DNA from: Aspidapion aeneum
Lineage: Eukaryota; Arthropoda; Insecta; Coleoptera; Brentidae
Assembly (NCBI GenBank): GCA_963576565.1
Contig: OY755044.1
Coordinates: 41,968,735-42,032,734 of the forward strand
Reading direction: 5' to 3'
DNA: 64,000 bases
Position 1 is the stretch's first letter; each line of letters opens with the position of its first letter. The position numbers and the translations under genes are program-made. The notes under the pieces are model-generated. The model made no database searches and was not told the origin of the DNA. It saw only the letters and a list, made by a program, of their open reading frames with translations. Positions 1 to 11,516 of the stretch are shown piece by piece.

Positions 1-358
1 TTGTAGAGACTGTGAGCTTAAATTAAATAAAAAAAGAATAGATCCTAGCCTTTTTATCAACTCGGTTCGATGATGAAATATCCGCCAAATCAAGGTTCTA
101 AAGCCTCGAGACAAAAACGGCGCCAACCTAATTTTAATTAGGACAGCCAAACAAGGCAAAATCTTTACTCTGTGTTTGCATGGCTTTGCGCATTGCTAAA
201 AATAAAAGCAGGCAGACCGCAAGGTTAATCCCACTACGCCAAACTTTGATACTTTGTATGACCTTAAATGGTGTTAGAAACAGAAAATCACGAGCAGGAA
301 ATCTTGATGTTGTTTCCCACTTTAACACTTGTTATAAAAGCGCGATCTGGATAGCAAA

Positions 359-533
359 AGAGATCAATCGGAGTAGATTAATCGGAGTAGATCAATCGGA
401 GTAGTAATATCAATCGGAGTAGATCAATCGGAATAGATTAATCAGAGTAGATCAGTTGTAATATTTAAATCAATCGGAGTAGTAATTTTAATCGGAGTAG
501 ATCAGTCGGAGTATTAATTTTAATCGGAGTCAT
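359..533. repeat. Minisatellite, unit about 14 bp
   Basis: An imperfect tandem array of a unit close to GATCAATCGGAGTA, with some units degraded to forms such as TAATTTTAATCGGAGTA. About a dozen units can be counted. The short reading frame that runs into it from 180 is not convincing as a gene. Confidence 0.85.
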
Positions 534-2075
534 GATCTCTGTTAAGATCAGTTCAAATCAGTCAAGTTATGATTTTTGAATCCAAACCAAAAAGTGAAAA
601 TAAGTAAATAAATAATAAAAGTGACTAAATGTGCCAAAGGTAACTGTAATGCCACAAAACAAAAAAACTAAGTAGTGTTAAATATTATTGGTGGCATTCT
701 GGCTGTAATTATGGTGAGAGATTTATTTTGAACTTTAATCTATCGGTTGTTGCTTAAAAATTCGTGGACTATGAAAATTGACTTTGAATCATTTTGTTTT
801 ACCATACAAACTTTTGCTCACAAGAGCGTTTTGCTAATATGTTAACTGATAGACTATGGTTAAAAAGAGTTTATTGAAAAATATGATTTTAATGTTATAA
901 ATTTAACTTTTGTGTGACTTGAATAAAAATAACGACATGCAATACTTTGGAATATGTACTATATTTTATTTATCAATATATAATAACTTGCTTTAAAGAA
1001 AGTGTTTAATTTATATCAATAACACGGTTGCAAACAAAGCAATATACGCTAAAACGCTTACGCTAAAAAGATGGTAAAGATTTTGTAACTGCACCCGGGG
1101 TAACTTAGAAAAATATTCGCTCGGTTTTCACGAAACCCTGGGGCAGCTTCACAATAAATTGTCTGTCTCAATACACGATAACTCAAGAACACCTGAATCA
1201 TTTGGTTAAAAAAAAGGGTTAGTTAAAAGTATTATTTAACCAATTTTACCTTAAAACTATCAACTTTACTATAAACGTTTCTTGTTGTATCGATTTTTGT
1301 TTAAAAATGTTCCTTTTGTATTTAAAACATTTTTGCCTCTGGCGCATGACGCATGCGAGTAAAGTAACATTACTTCAATATTTTCTGAAAATTTTCGTTT
1401 TTAGTTTAAAAGGCATTACTTCTCATAGTTATGATATTTGTCTTGAAAAAGTACTAAAGGAGCTCCGCGGAACTACTTTTAAGGCTCAATACCACCTCTG
1501 CCTTCCCCTCAAGGTCTCGACCAGCCTCCCGCGTCATACAACCACGTTGCGTTCACTGTGGTCTACCATTGCCTTTGTCAGGGTTAGACTAAAAATCCAT
1601 AAAAAAAAAACTAAAATTAAATAATAGTTAGCTTACCAATAGATTGGTAAACTGTGGCGTAAAAAATTCACTTTAGTGAATGTGAAACCAAAATCAATAA
1701 CAAGAATAACACTTTAAAATTCTGTTTGTTTGTTAAAGTAAGTGAATTATTTACATTTAGGAACAAGCAGAATTTTAATGTATTAATCTGGTTGTTTATC
1801 ACCCCGTTGGATGAATGCACTTACATAAAACTGAAAAGTTGACCTTTCGCGAATCAAGTAGCGGATTATACTGATATTTTCGCTAAACTGGCAACGTTGG
1901 TCTGTTCTCCCATGCAATCCTTATGACCCATACAAAAATCCTACCCCTACATAGAAGGATGGCCACGCGGTTTATATCCTGAAAATTTCACAACAATTTT
2001 ACGTCTTTTTCGAATACATTCCATTGTTCCACTAATTGATTTTGTATCGGAAATTGCGGAAACGCGTAAACTGAG
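534..2075. other. Gene-poor, mostly AT-rich DNA
   Basis: No gene is supported here. The only distinct patch is a GC-richer stretch at about 1455-1590 inside AT-rich DNA. A 105-codon frame crosses it, but its composition and junctions do not look like coding sequence. The patch could be the end of an old repeat. Nothing more can be said from the sequence. Confidence 0.4.
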
Positions 2076-3960
2076 AATTGGATTGAAGGTTTTAAATAAC
2101 CTGTTCTTTGATACTTGGTACAGCATCAGATTTATAAACAATATAACCTAGACATGAAAGTTATAGGTGTCCTAAAAACTTCACAACAATTGTACAAAGG
2201 ATAGTCTAAATATGAGCAATATTTTAACATTTTCGCCAATATTGATCATTTTTGCCAATTTTAGAGATTTATGCACCAATTGCGGCTTTTTCAAATGGTA
2301 CTTGCCACTATTGCGTAAAATTACACAGAAAAAAGTTTTGGTTTTAGCTTTTTTAAACGTGACAAAAAGGCACTAAATGATTTTGTATCGAAAATCGCCG
2401 AAACAAGTAAACTGAGAAGTGGACTGAAGCTTTGAAATGTATCACTTTTTCTTTGATTGTTGGTACAGGACCAGATTTTGTTTCTACTCAACCATTGTCT
2501 ACAAGTTTCAAAATGTAAATATTATCTAATTTATTGTTATTTGCAGATTATTTATTCATCATTTCTTGCTACGAAATCTAAAAACCGATGGAATTTCCGA
2601 GGAGAAAAAAAACCTATTGGAGGAAAGAGCCGCCTTCATAGAAAAAATATTAAGTGTCAAAGACAGCAGGATAAGGCTATGAAAAACATTAAGGTAATTT
2701 TTAATGCTATTTGTTTAATATATTTTATTATTGGTAAAAATTAAGAGTTTTCTTACAAACAGGGAATCTATTATATTACGCAGTCACGGAATTTCTGTAA
2801 AAACATGGAGGTGAAAAATAAAAAGGATAGTTCATGGGGCCCTATACAGGCTGTTTCTTTTAAAGGCATCAGTCTTTTTTGGGTATATGTCGTACGTTTT
2901 TGGAAAAACCCTTGAACTCGTTGTTTTTGTTTGCGACGCACGGTGGTCAGCTTGTCGGTTCTGAACGATCAAAATTATTTTATGGTTGTCATTTTGAACT
3001 GGATTGAAGGTTTTAAATAACCTGTTCTTTAATACTTGGTACAGCATCAGATTTATAAACAATTTTAGGTGTTAACCTAGACCTGAAAGTGATAGGTGTC
3101 CCAAAAATTTCACAACAATTGTACAAAGGATAGTTTAAATATGAAATTTTAAAAGTGCTAAAAATGAGCAATGTTTTAACATTTTCGCCAATATTGATCA
3201 TTTTTGCCAATTTTAAAAATTTATTTGTAGACTATTATTGGACCAATTGTTGTGAAATTTTCACGACGTATATAATTTTTACGGCTCTTTCAAATGGTAC
3301 TTGCCACTATTGAAAATTACACAGAAAAAAGTTTTATTTTTAGCTTTTTCAAACGTGACAGAAAGGCACTAAATGATTTTGTATCGGAAATCGCCGAAAC
3401 AAGTGAACAGAGAAGTGGACTGAAGTTTTGAAATGTATCACTTTTTCTTTGATTGTTGGTACAGGACCAAATTTTGTTTCTACTTAACCATTGTCTACAA
3501 GTTTCAAATAAAAAATGAATGTAAATATTATCTCATTTATTGTTATTTGCAGATTTTTTATTCGTCATTTCTTGCCACGAAATCTAAAAACCGATGGAAT
3601 TTCCGAGGAGAAAAAAAACTTATAAGACAGCAGGATAAGGCTATGAAAAACATTAAGGTAATTTTTAATGTTATTTGTTTAATATATTTTATTATTCGTA
3701 AAAATTAAGAGTTTTCTTACAAACAGGGAATATATTATATTACGCAGTCACGAAATTTCTTAAAAACGTGGAGGTGTAAAATAAAAAGCATAGTTTATGG
3801 GGCCCTATACAGGCTGTTTTTTTTAAAGGTATCTTTTTTTTTTGGGTATATGTCGTACGTGTTTGGAAAAACCCTTGAACTCGTTGTTTTTGTTTAAGAC
3901 GCACGGTGGTCAGCTTGTCGGTTCTGAACGATCGAAATTATTTTATGGTTATAATTTTGA
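2076..3960. repeat. Tandem duplication of a roughly 0.92-0.96-kb unit
   Basis: Unit 1 (about 2076-2999) and unit 2 (about 3000-3960) align along their length, from the shared start TGGATTGAAGGTTTTAAATA to the shared end near CTTGTCGGTTCTGAACGATC. Each unit also has an internal half-repeat beginning GATTTTGTATCG (2036/2379 and 3376). Each holds an exon-like block: a TTATTTGCAG acceptor-like site (2536-2545; 3543-3552), a purine-rich body, and a GTAATTTT donor-like site (about 2694 and 3657). One frame is open through the block in both units, and unit 2 lacks 42 bp inside it. I do not recognise the encoded peptide. It may be a duplicated exon of an unknown gene or a transposon fragment. Confidence 0.7.
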
Positions 3961-3994
3961 CAAATTGATGCTGAACGTTAGGAAATGTAAACTA

Positions 3995-4706
3995 GCGTTT
4001 AAAATACTCTGCCAATATATGGGCCCCTAAGCTCACACTAGGTACTATAGTTATAGTGTACGTGTGAGCTAATATAACTAAAAACTAAAATATATTTTAT
4101 TCAACTCCAGACTAAATTACCTTTTGTTTGATACCACACAAGCCATGTTTTGATTCAAACTCAAATTTTTGAAATCTACCCCCACCCTTAAAAAAAACAA
4201 AAACTAAAATGTATTTTGTTAAACTCCGGACTCAATTACCTTTCGTTTGATATCACACACGCCATATTTTCACTTAAACTCTAATTTTTGAAATATACCC
4301 CCACCCTTTTTTTTAAATAAATTAAAATGTATTTTGTTTAACTCCAGACTCAATTACCTTTCGTTTGATATCACACACGCCATATTTTCACTTAAACTCT
4401 CATTTTTGAAATCTACCCCCACCCTTTTATTTGGTTTGTGTTCAGTGGATTTTGTTCATTTTTTAATGGGACCATCTCGGCCCAAAACCCAGCCTAGGTA
4501 CCAAATTTCATTAAAAGCGGCCAAGCGGTTTTTGAGTTATGCGCGTTGGTCGTTACAGACAGACAGACGGCGCAACAAAAAAGTTTCAAAATCATCTGAA
4601 ACGCAAAGATATATAAAAATTTTTGAAATCGGAGCAACTTTTTTTTTCTCGAAAAAATTAGGATCACCATAGCTCACACTAATATAGTATAGTATATGTG
4701 TGAGCT
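3995..4706 (+). mobile_element. Hairpin-ended element, copy H1 (candidate HINE/Helentron-type)
   Basis: The copy begins TACTCTGCCAATATATGGGC. A subterminal hairpin follows (4030-4071, stem AGCTCACAC/GTGTGAGCT), then three tandem units of about 120 bp (about 4078-4433). A unique block follows with a short GACAGACAGACGG microsatellite, and the copy ends in a terminal hairpin (4671-4706) with the same stem. Both flanks are A-runs, so no clear target duplication can be called. The architecture of a subterminal repeat matching a terminal hairpin, a GTCT-type microsatellite and a homopolymer target resembles the Helentron-associated elements (DINE-1/HINE). That placement is inference. The peptide readable from the block is not a known protein. 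Confidence 0.7.
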
Positions 4707-5568
4707 AAAATATAGTTTTAATATACTGTGCATTCTGGAGATGGTACAGTCTCCTAAAAAAATATTGTCGCATATCGTTTTTTCCTCTTAAGCAAATAAC
4801 TTGAGAAATTGATATTTTGAGAGTGTGTGTACTTAATTAGCTTAAAGCTTTTTTTTTAACATAATTTTTTCATAAAAATCATCATCAATAACTATCAAAG
4901 TTTGCAAGTTTCTTTACCGTGCACTGATATTCTTTATCGTAGTCTTTATATTCACTATTTTCACATAGTTCAAAACGGATTGATTTTTATCCTGTGAGAC
5001 CGGTGTCTTGTGCCACACGTTAAATAAATTACGTCGGCCAATCCCATGCGCCAACGCTGAAACAATAAATCATTGCTAATACCCCGGCAAGAACCGGCAG
5101 CTCAATGTAGCACAAATATAACCCTTGACACAATTGACTGATTTAAATAATAAAGTCACAAACGAAATTGATACGTAATGATTGACTTTTTCAGTCCAGT
5201 ATAATATGTAGTACATATTTGAAAAATTATAATAATTCAATACACAACTTTTATTAATTTTTTTAATAAGCAAATTGAAACTTTAAATTAATTAAAATTA
5301 AAGATACTAACCCATATTTATAATATACGTGAAGAAATCACCATATAAACTCTGGTTTACCAACTTGCAGCACTTTTGAAAATCGCTTTTTGCGCGGAAT
5401 AAGTGCGGATCATTATACAGGCTATCAAGCGGCCTATGTGACAACGAGTTACTTAATCAATTTTCAGCATTGGGATTTACTAGTAAGAGAATTAGGCACT
5501 TTTTTAAGACTTAGTGGTTATGATAGAAAATAGGTCGATATTGAGGTTTCGATCGTCTAAGTTAGACA
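4707..5568. other. AT-rich spacer, no gene seen
   Basis: No coding pattern, RNA gene or complete repeat is seen. The 65-codon minus frame at 5076-5273 is low complexity and unsupported. Confidence 0.4.
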
Positions 5569-6005
5569 AGCTGACCTTTGTGGGACGGGTGGCTATCTTC
5601 AAATTTTTGTAGCACATACCCGCTTCGAGGGGTAAACTTTACATCTATATTTTGAATAAGGAAAGTATGTCAAATGACACCTTGTTTTGAAGGTCTGGTG
5701 GTGTTTTGACAACTCTGTAACAACTTCAAAAATCTATTGATTAGTTTTTAAGATTTGCCTTCAAATTTTCCAATTTAACATGGACCGATGGAATAAAAAT
5801 TAAATCAAATTTTTATATTTTTCTGATTTCATTTTTATTTTATTAGTTTATGGCAAAATCTCAAAAACTAATCGATAGATTTTCGAAATTTTTACACAGT
5901 TGTAAAAATATTTCAGCGATATCAAAACAAGGTATCATGTAAAGGTAAAGTTTACTCCTTGGACGGGGTGCTTGCTACAAAAATTTCAAGATAGCCAAAA
6001 AGTGT
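5569..6005. mobile_element. Small foldback element
   Basis: The left arm (about 5569-5760) is the reverse complement of the right arm (about 5862-6005). For example, GGCTATCTTCAAATTTTTGT at 5591 matches the complement of ACAAAAATTTCAAGATAGCC at the right end. About 100 bp separate the arms. No coding capacity is seen. Confidence 0.65.
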
Positions 6006-7003
6006 TCCCCTCGCAAACAAAATCGACATTTTTTCAAAAATGTATGACATATACCTAAAAAATCCTCTGGTACCTTAACTAAAAAACAGCCTTCATTTAA
6101 AAGCTGCCACCCAGAATTTCTAGAAAATTTAGAAAATACCCGAGACACATTCATTTCGTTGGCAGTTTTGAAGTTTCTGGTTTTCGAGATATTTGCTTTC
6201 AAATTTTATGGCCTGTTTGCCCATCACATGCTTTGAACAATGGCAAGCTTTAAATTAGCTCCGAGCCGTTACGTGTTATGCGAAAAGACCTCGATTGCGC
6301 AAGCTTCTCCTACGATCTGACCGAGAAACTTTTAGTCGGTACGAGGCAGGAGACCACATTTCACTTTAAACGCGTAAAATTCACTCACTCTGAAGAGCGG
6401 GCGACTATTTCGTTGGTCGAGACAAGTCATTTCGCACAACATGCGACCGTTCAGAGTTTGCTATTGGTCAGAGAGACCCAGAACAGCTACCCTGAAGGCT
6501 TGTAAGGCCGCACAGCGTGAATGTATATTGCCATGTCCTAGAGGGCTGATTTATAGCCATTAGCCAATAGGAAATAGACATACAACGAACGTAATCAGGT
6601 AATAATCACTTTACCCACTTTTTCTTGTCAAAATCTAGGGATGATATTTACCCCTCTTGCCAAAAAGTCCTGCCAAAATCAAGAGAGATCGCATGCGCAG
6701 TTTGACTTTCACCCGGTTTTAAGGGAATACTCCTCACCAATTCAAGAATTTATACACTGGCGTGTCCTTACTGGAATAATTGACATTTTTGAGGAGCATC
6801 GTCGATCCATAATGTGTTTAGAAACCATTTTTTAAATTTCAAGCGAAATAGATAAACAAAAAATGCTTCGATAATCGCTTAAACGCATGCAAAAATTTAT
6901 AATCATGAAGGAGAATATTTTAGAAAACTATTGTTTTTTATAATTATACTAAAACTATAATTTGCTGTAATATAAATAATAAATAGTGTAATGTAAAACC
7001 TAT
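6006..7003. other. Intergenic, with a GC-rich patch at 6240-6520
   Basis: The patch stands out in AT-rich surroundings and carries many CpG dinucleotides. It contains a 75-codon plus frame (6278-6505) with no recognisable domain, signal peptide or splice context. It could be a repeat end, a regulatory island or an unrecognised exon. The rest shows nothing. Confidence 0.35.
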
Positions 7004-9832
7004 TTAAAAATCTTCTTCCTGCTCTAAACGGTTTCCAAGCCCTATATTCAAGTTTCCAGCTGAAAATAGCGGATCCAAATCCGCGCCTTCGTTGATTTTA
7101 TAGGGCTGCCTTTCTTCGCAAGTGCCTTCGAACAGGACACTTATACCGGCCAAACCGCGGGCCTGTAGTTTGCTTTTCTGACATGAAAATTCGCAGTAGT
7201 TTGGATAGGTATGGCCTGCAAAAATTCAAACTTAAATCTATCACTTATCATTAGTATTTAGTAAGGCAACACTTATGATTGAGTAAGGTAAGAGAACATT
7301 ATTTTTGCGATGGTAACGTCTAATGAGATGTTGTTATAAAAAATATAAGAAAGACGTTTCAATATTTTAATAATATATTTTTGAAGTGTAAACTTCTTTA
7401 GGCGCGTTTAGCAGTTTTTGTGGGTAGTGAATTGAACTGAGTAACGCTCATTCGGGTGAAGTCGGCTAACTGTGAGAGGAACATTCAGCGAGCGATATGA
7501 TGATGCAGATGAAGGCCAGTATTATTAATTTCGCCTTGTTGAACTGCCGAGTGGTCTTAAGCACACACAATTTCTTTTTTAAGTGAAAATGGTAAGAATC
7601 ATAAAACTATATGCTTCTTATTATAAATAAAATAGGAAGTACTTAAAATATTCTTTTATTAAATAGTTTAATCATTAGCGACGGTTTTGGTAAGTTTACG
7701 ACCTCAAGCGATGTCCGCTTGCACCGCCATTTTGGAAAAACGTCGCACAATTTCAATTTTTCTAAAATAACTTGGTTTCTGTACAACAAGTGTTTTCTGT
7801 AAGGCCAACGATTTTCAAGTTTGATATTAACAATTTCGCCGCCATTTTGTATTTTGTCCAATTTTTACCTTCCTAGCCCGCGCAGCAATGGCTAGAAAAG
7901 GTATTATTTTCAACGAAAAATATGTTTTCAGATCGCCAAACATGTGTGTGTATTTTGACCTATCTTAGCAATATCGTCGTGATGTCTGTCTGTGATGTCT
8001 GTGTGTGTGTATGTCTGTCCGTAACACGATAACTCTTAAAATCACGGAAATAAGCACACAGGAAAAATAGCGCACAGGTAAAAAGCACATATGGAAAAAA
8101 AACGCTTGCAAAAAATAGCGGACCCGGAAAAAGCCGCACAGAGAAAAAACTTCACTTAAAGAATAATAGCACCGGCACATAAAATACAAAAAGTGGTCAT
8201 ACATTCGACCAGACTTAGCTATCTATGAATGTGTTTGTTTTGCCCGTAGACCGTCAAAATTTCGAGTAAATTTTGAAAAACATTATCAAAGTATTGGAAT
8301 ATTACATGGTGATGTTGCAAAATGGTACCCCAGTTTAAAAAAATACTCTGCGAATATATGGGCCCCCATGCTCACACTAGGTACTATAGTTTAAGTGTAC
8401 GTGTGAGCCTTTATAACTAAAAACTGAAATATATTTTATTCAACTCCAGACTAAATTATCTTTCGTTTGATATCACACACGCCATATTTTTACGTAAACT
8501 CTAATTTTTGAAATTTACCCCCACCCTGTTTTTTAAACAAAAATTTATTTTGTTTAACTCCAGACTCAATTACCTTTCGTTTAATATCACACACGCCATA
8601 TTTTCACATAAACTTTAATTTTTGAAGTCTACCCCCACCCTTTTATTTGGCTTGTGTTCGGTGGATTTTGTTCATTTTTAAATGGGACCATCTCGACCCA
8701 AGACCCAGCCTAGGTACCAAATTTCATTGAAATCGGGCAAGCGGCTTTTGAGTTATGCGCGTTGGTCGTTACAGACAGACAGACATACAGACAGACGGCG
8801 CGACAAAAAAGTTTCAAAATCATCTGAAACGCAAAGATTTTGACTGTTTCGCAGAAAACAACCTTGCACATCATTTAAAAAAATTTCAATTTTTATAATT
8901 ACAATTTTTCGTGATTTGTAGCGCTTTCGCATTGTTTTGGTGTGTCAGCGCGAAAAATTGCAACATTTTTACAATTTGCTTGAAATTTTGGGGTTGTATG
9001 ATCAAAAGGGTTCCCGGATAAGTAAGGTTGTGTTAAAATATACAAATCACTTTTTTATTTTATGTTCATCTGGTGTTAATTTTGCCTATTGCCAACGAAT
9101 AATACTAGTCTAATGGCCAATTTATGCTCCTGAGATAATAATGAACTTTAGACGTAAATCTTAAGCGGTTCTAAATAAAATTATTTATAGTTAAAATTTT
9201 AAAACATATTTAAATATTTTAGAAATAATAAAAATTTAAATATTTTCATAATTTTAAATTCTAAATTAAAATTTTTTTAAAATTCCCTTACAAATTTTCA
9301 AAATTTTATAAAATTTTTCTTTTGTGGGCAATTTTGAGTTGATCATAACGAAAATTGTTAATGTTTTACATGGAACATTTTAGTTCTAGAGACTTAAATT
9401 TATCTTATGATTTTCTCAAGAGACAAGAGTTTTTTCTGTATAATTTACCTGTGCGCTGTTTTAATTTGTACGCTTTTTTTGTCCGCGTGCGCTTTTTTCT
9501 GTGTGGGCTTTTCTCTCTGCAAATATTTATTTTCCGCTCTTTTCCTATGGGTTGTTTACGGTCACCGTTTCACCATTACCCCCCTCCTCCCAAACTTTTG
9601 CTCCAGAACCGCCCTTGCTTATAATATTAGGACAAATAATTTTGATAATCTTTTCCTCTCCTACATTGTTTTTTTACCTACCATTAGAAGCACAAACTGG
9701 CAAATAAATCCTTGGACAAACGCACAATCCATCGTCTCTGTGGGCTTCTTTGGCTGCGGTGAGGCATTGTTCAAAAATCAGTGCCAGGGTAACGACCAAG
9801 AACAATGTAGTAAGCGTACGAATTGATTTCAT
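7004..9832 (-). CDS. Secreted single-domain Kazal protease inhibitor, two exons
   Basis: Exon 1 is 9832..9682 and exon 2 is 7215..7004, together 120 residues. Residues 1 to about 27 form a signal peptide (hydrophobic FLVVTLALIF core). One Kazal domain follows with Cys37, 39, 47, 58, 62 and 83, including PVCASNG and TYPNYC. The second residue after Cys39, Arg41, is the expected P1, suggesting trypsin-like targets. The acidic C-terminal tail (91-120) is unrecognised. The splice sites are G|GTAGGT (9682/9681) and TTTTGCAG|G (exon 2 starts at 7215). The phase-1 intron splits Gly51 between the third and fourth cysteines. The intron is 2.47 kb and filled with repeats (family X and H2 fragments). 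The start is the only Met before the signal peptide. Exon borders are inferred; the domain itself is clear. Confidence 0.85.
7862..8045 (-). mobile_element. Family X hairpin element, truncated copy
   Basis: The hairpin terminus CCTTCCTAGCCCGCGCAGCA with partner GGCTAGAAAAGG is followed by the block ending in the GTCTGTCTG microsatellite and TCCGTAACACGATA. The copy breaks off at about 8045, where a repeat with units like AAAATAGCGCACAGG begins. It lies in the intron of the two-exon Kazal gene. The strand is given with the hairpin as the 3' end. Confidence 0.7.
8045..8165. repeat. Degenerate AAAATAGCGCACAGG-type minisatellite
   Basis: Short irregular units built on AAAATAGCGCACAGG/AAAAAGCAC. 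An inverted counterpart with units like CTGTGCGCTGTTTT lies at about 9430-9545 in the same Kazal intron. The 89- and 139-codon plus frames there lie antisense to the Kazal exon or inside this repeat and are not genes. Confidence 0.55.
8336..8838 (+). mobile_element. Hairpin-ended element, copy H2, 3' truncated
   Basis: It has the same start as H1 (TACTCTGCGAATATATGGGC) and a subterminal hairpin at about 8370-8408. Two of the roughly 120-bp units and the GACAGACAGACAT microsatellite block follow. It stops at about 8838 without the terminal hairpin. It lies in the Kazal intron. Confidence 0.7.
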
Positions 9833-10190
9833 TTTGAAACTTGTTTGCAAGCACAGTTACACTTATTGAAGAATATAATAGAAGAAAATGTCGCTTTGTT
9901 AGATTTTGCAGTTTTGATATGATAATAAAACTGTCCCCGGAATTCGTACTAAATCAAACGCGGGATCAGCCTGTCGTTTTATCCTATAATCTTATCTTGA
10001 CTTTGTTTATTAATTTTTTATTTACTTCTATCTTCATAGCACGAGGAAAGTGATGAGTTTTGCAAAAACTGCGCATACAAATGTACTAGGGCCAATCGAT
10101 GGTATATAACTTATTTTTGTATCTGATAAGTATGGGTACTATATAGGCATTTTATTTACTTGAATAATGAGGTTGGGCTTTGACTAAACT
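9833..10190. other. Region just upstream of the Kazal start on the minus strand
   Basis: This should contain the promoter of the minus-strand Kazal gene. I see no TATA box or initiator that can be called with confidence, and no other gene. Confidence 0.3.
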
Positions 10191-10194
10191 AACT

Positions 10195-10445
10195 TCTAAT
10201 AAATAGAGCTTTTTTACCAATTCAAAAAACATTGTTAAAAAAATCCGTAATATAAGAATAAACGAGCCTCTTTGAAGGGTTAAGTTTAATTTTGTCTGCC
10301 ATCTTGAATTTAAGACGGCGGACAAAAATTTTTTTCTCTAAAAAGCCTAATTGATTCCTTGCAAAGTGCAGTTTGTTCCATGAAAATCGATGGTATAGTT
10401 ATAAAGTTAAAATGAAAAACATTTTGTCCGATTTTTTTTGGCCTA
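10195..10445 (-). mobile_element. Solo arm of the 27.8-kb palindrome family
   Basis: This stretch matches the right arm of the palindrome at 27807-29333, including AATAAACGAGC, the CTTGAATTTAAGACGGCGGA-type segment and the terminal TTTTTTTTGGCC. No matching left arm is next to it, so it is a half element or a deletion product. Confidence 0.6.
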
Positions 10446-10589
10446 CCTAATAAATCCATTCAAAATGAGTTACTTTTACCAATTTAGCACTTTTGCCAAA
10501 ACTTACATTAACAGATTAAGAGAAACGAACAAGCGAACAAAAATAAAAACAACTGATAGTCTTCGCTATTTTGACAAGGCCACGATAAA

Positions 10590-11185
10590 ATCAAAGAGCA
10601 GTGGTACAAAATAACGCAGGCCATAATAGCACGGCCAAAATAGCGCAGGCTATAATAGCGCATGGCGAAAATGGCGCAGGCCAAAATAGTGCATGTCCAA
10701 ATATCAGCACAGGCCAAAAGAGCGCTGGGCCTAGAGGGTGTGAATTCAAACCGAACCGAAACAACATATTTTTTCAAAAAATCCAAACTGAACCAGCATA
10801 TTAAAAAAATACGATTTTTTTTCCGGGATCCTGAAAGGTGTGAACCGAACCGAGTTCAATTTGGTTCGGTTGGGAAAAAATCAGGAGTTTTTTTTTTTGA
10901 AAATAATGTGGGTTCGGTTTGATTTGGATTCATACCCTCTAGGATCTCGGAAAAGCAGTCAGGAAAGATTTTTTTGTTTTGGTTCGGTTTGGATTCACAC
11001 CCTCTAGGATCCCGGGAAAGAAGTCATGCGCTTTTCGCCTTGCGCTATTTTGGGCATGTGCTATTTTAGCCTGCGCTATTTTGACCATGCGCTATTTTGG
11101 TTATGCGCTATTATGGCCTGCGCTATTTTGACCGTGCTATTATGGCCTGCGCTATTTTCTACCACTGCCAATCAAAGTGTAGTTA
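10590..11185. repeat. Inverted GCGCTATTTTGGCC minisatellite arms around a second inverted repeat
   Basis: The left arm (about 10590-10725) has units like GGCCAAAATAGCGCA. The right arm (about 11025-11185) has their complements, such as TGCGCTATTTTGACC. Between them GGGTGTGAATTCAAACCGAA (10736) is mirrored by TTCGGTTTGGATTCACACCC (about 10985). The whole can fold as nested stems. The short frames across it merely read the repeats. Confidence 0.65.
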
Positions 11186-11516
11186 TGTTTCAGAAGCCTG
11201 CACAAGTTAAGCTTTGCTTAAAATAACCTCGGTTCTTTAACCAAAAATTTACTGTAAACGTGGCCCATTTTAGTACATATGAGAGAGAACCCGGGAAATC
11301 ATTTTGTAAATATCAATTAATTATCTTTGTAAAAAACAAACACGTTAGCCTTTAAAAAATTCATGATCTTTTTTTGGTGATGCAAGAAGTGAAAATACTC
11401 TACATACGGTTTTTTACCCACCAGTGATTCAAGAACACAGCCGACTGCGATAAATTAACAAAACATAGATATAAAGGATTAGATTCCAAAAATATCAATA
11501 CGCCACAGAAATATTT
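11186..11516. other. Spacer, nothing recognised
   Basis: AT-rich DNA with no coding pattern, tRNA or repeat boundary that I can support. Confidence 0.35.

Noticed and set aside
2832..3210. Minus frames of 76 and 65 codons in the 2-4-kb duplication
   Set aside because: They straddle the junction between the two units and have no recognisable domain.
9355..9826. Overlapping plus-strand frames of 89 and 139 codons
   Set aside because: They run antisense to Kazal exon 1 and through a repeat; no domain, and the minus-strand reading explains the sequence.
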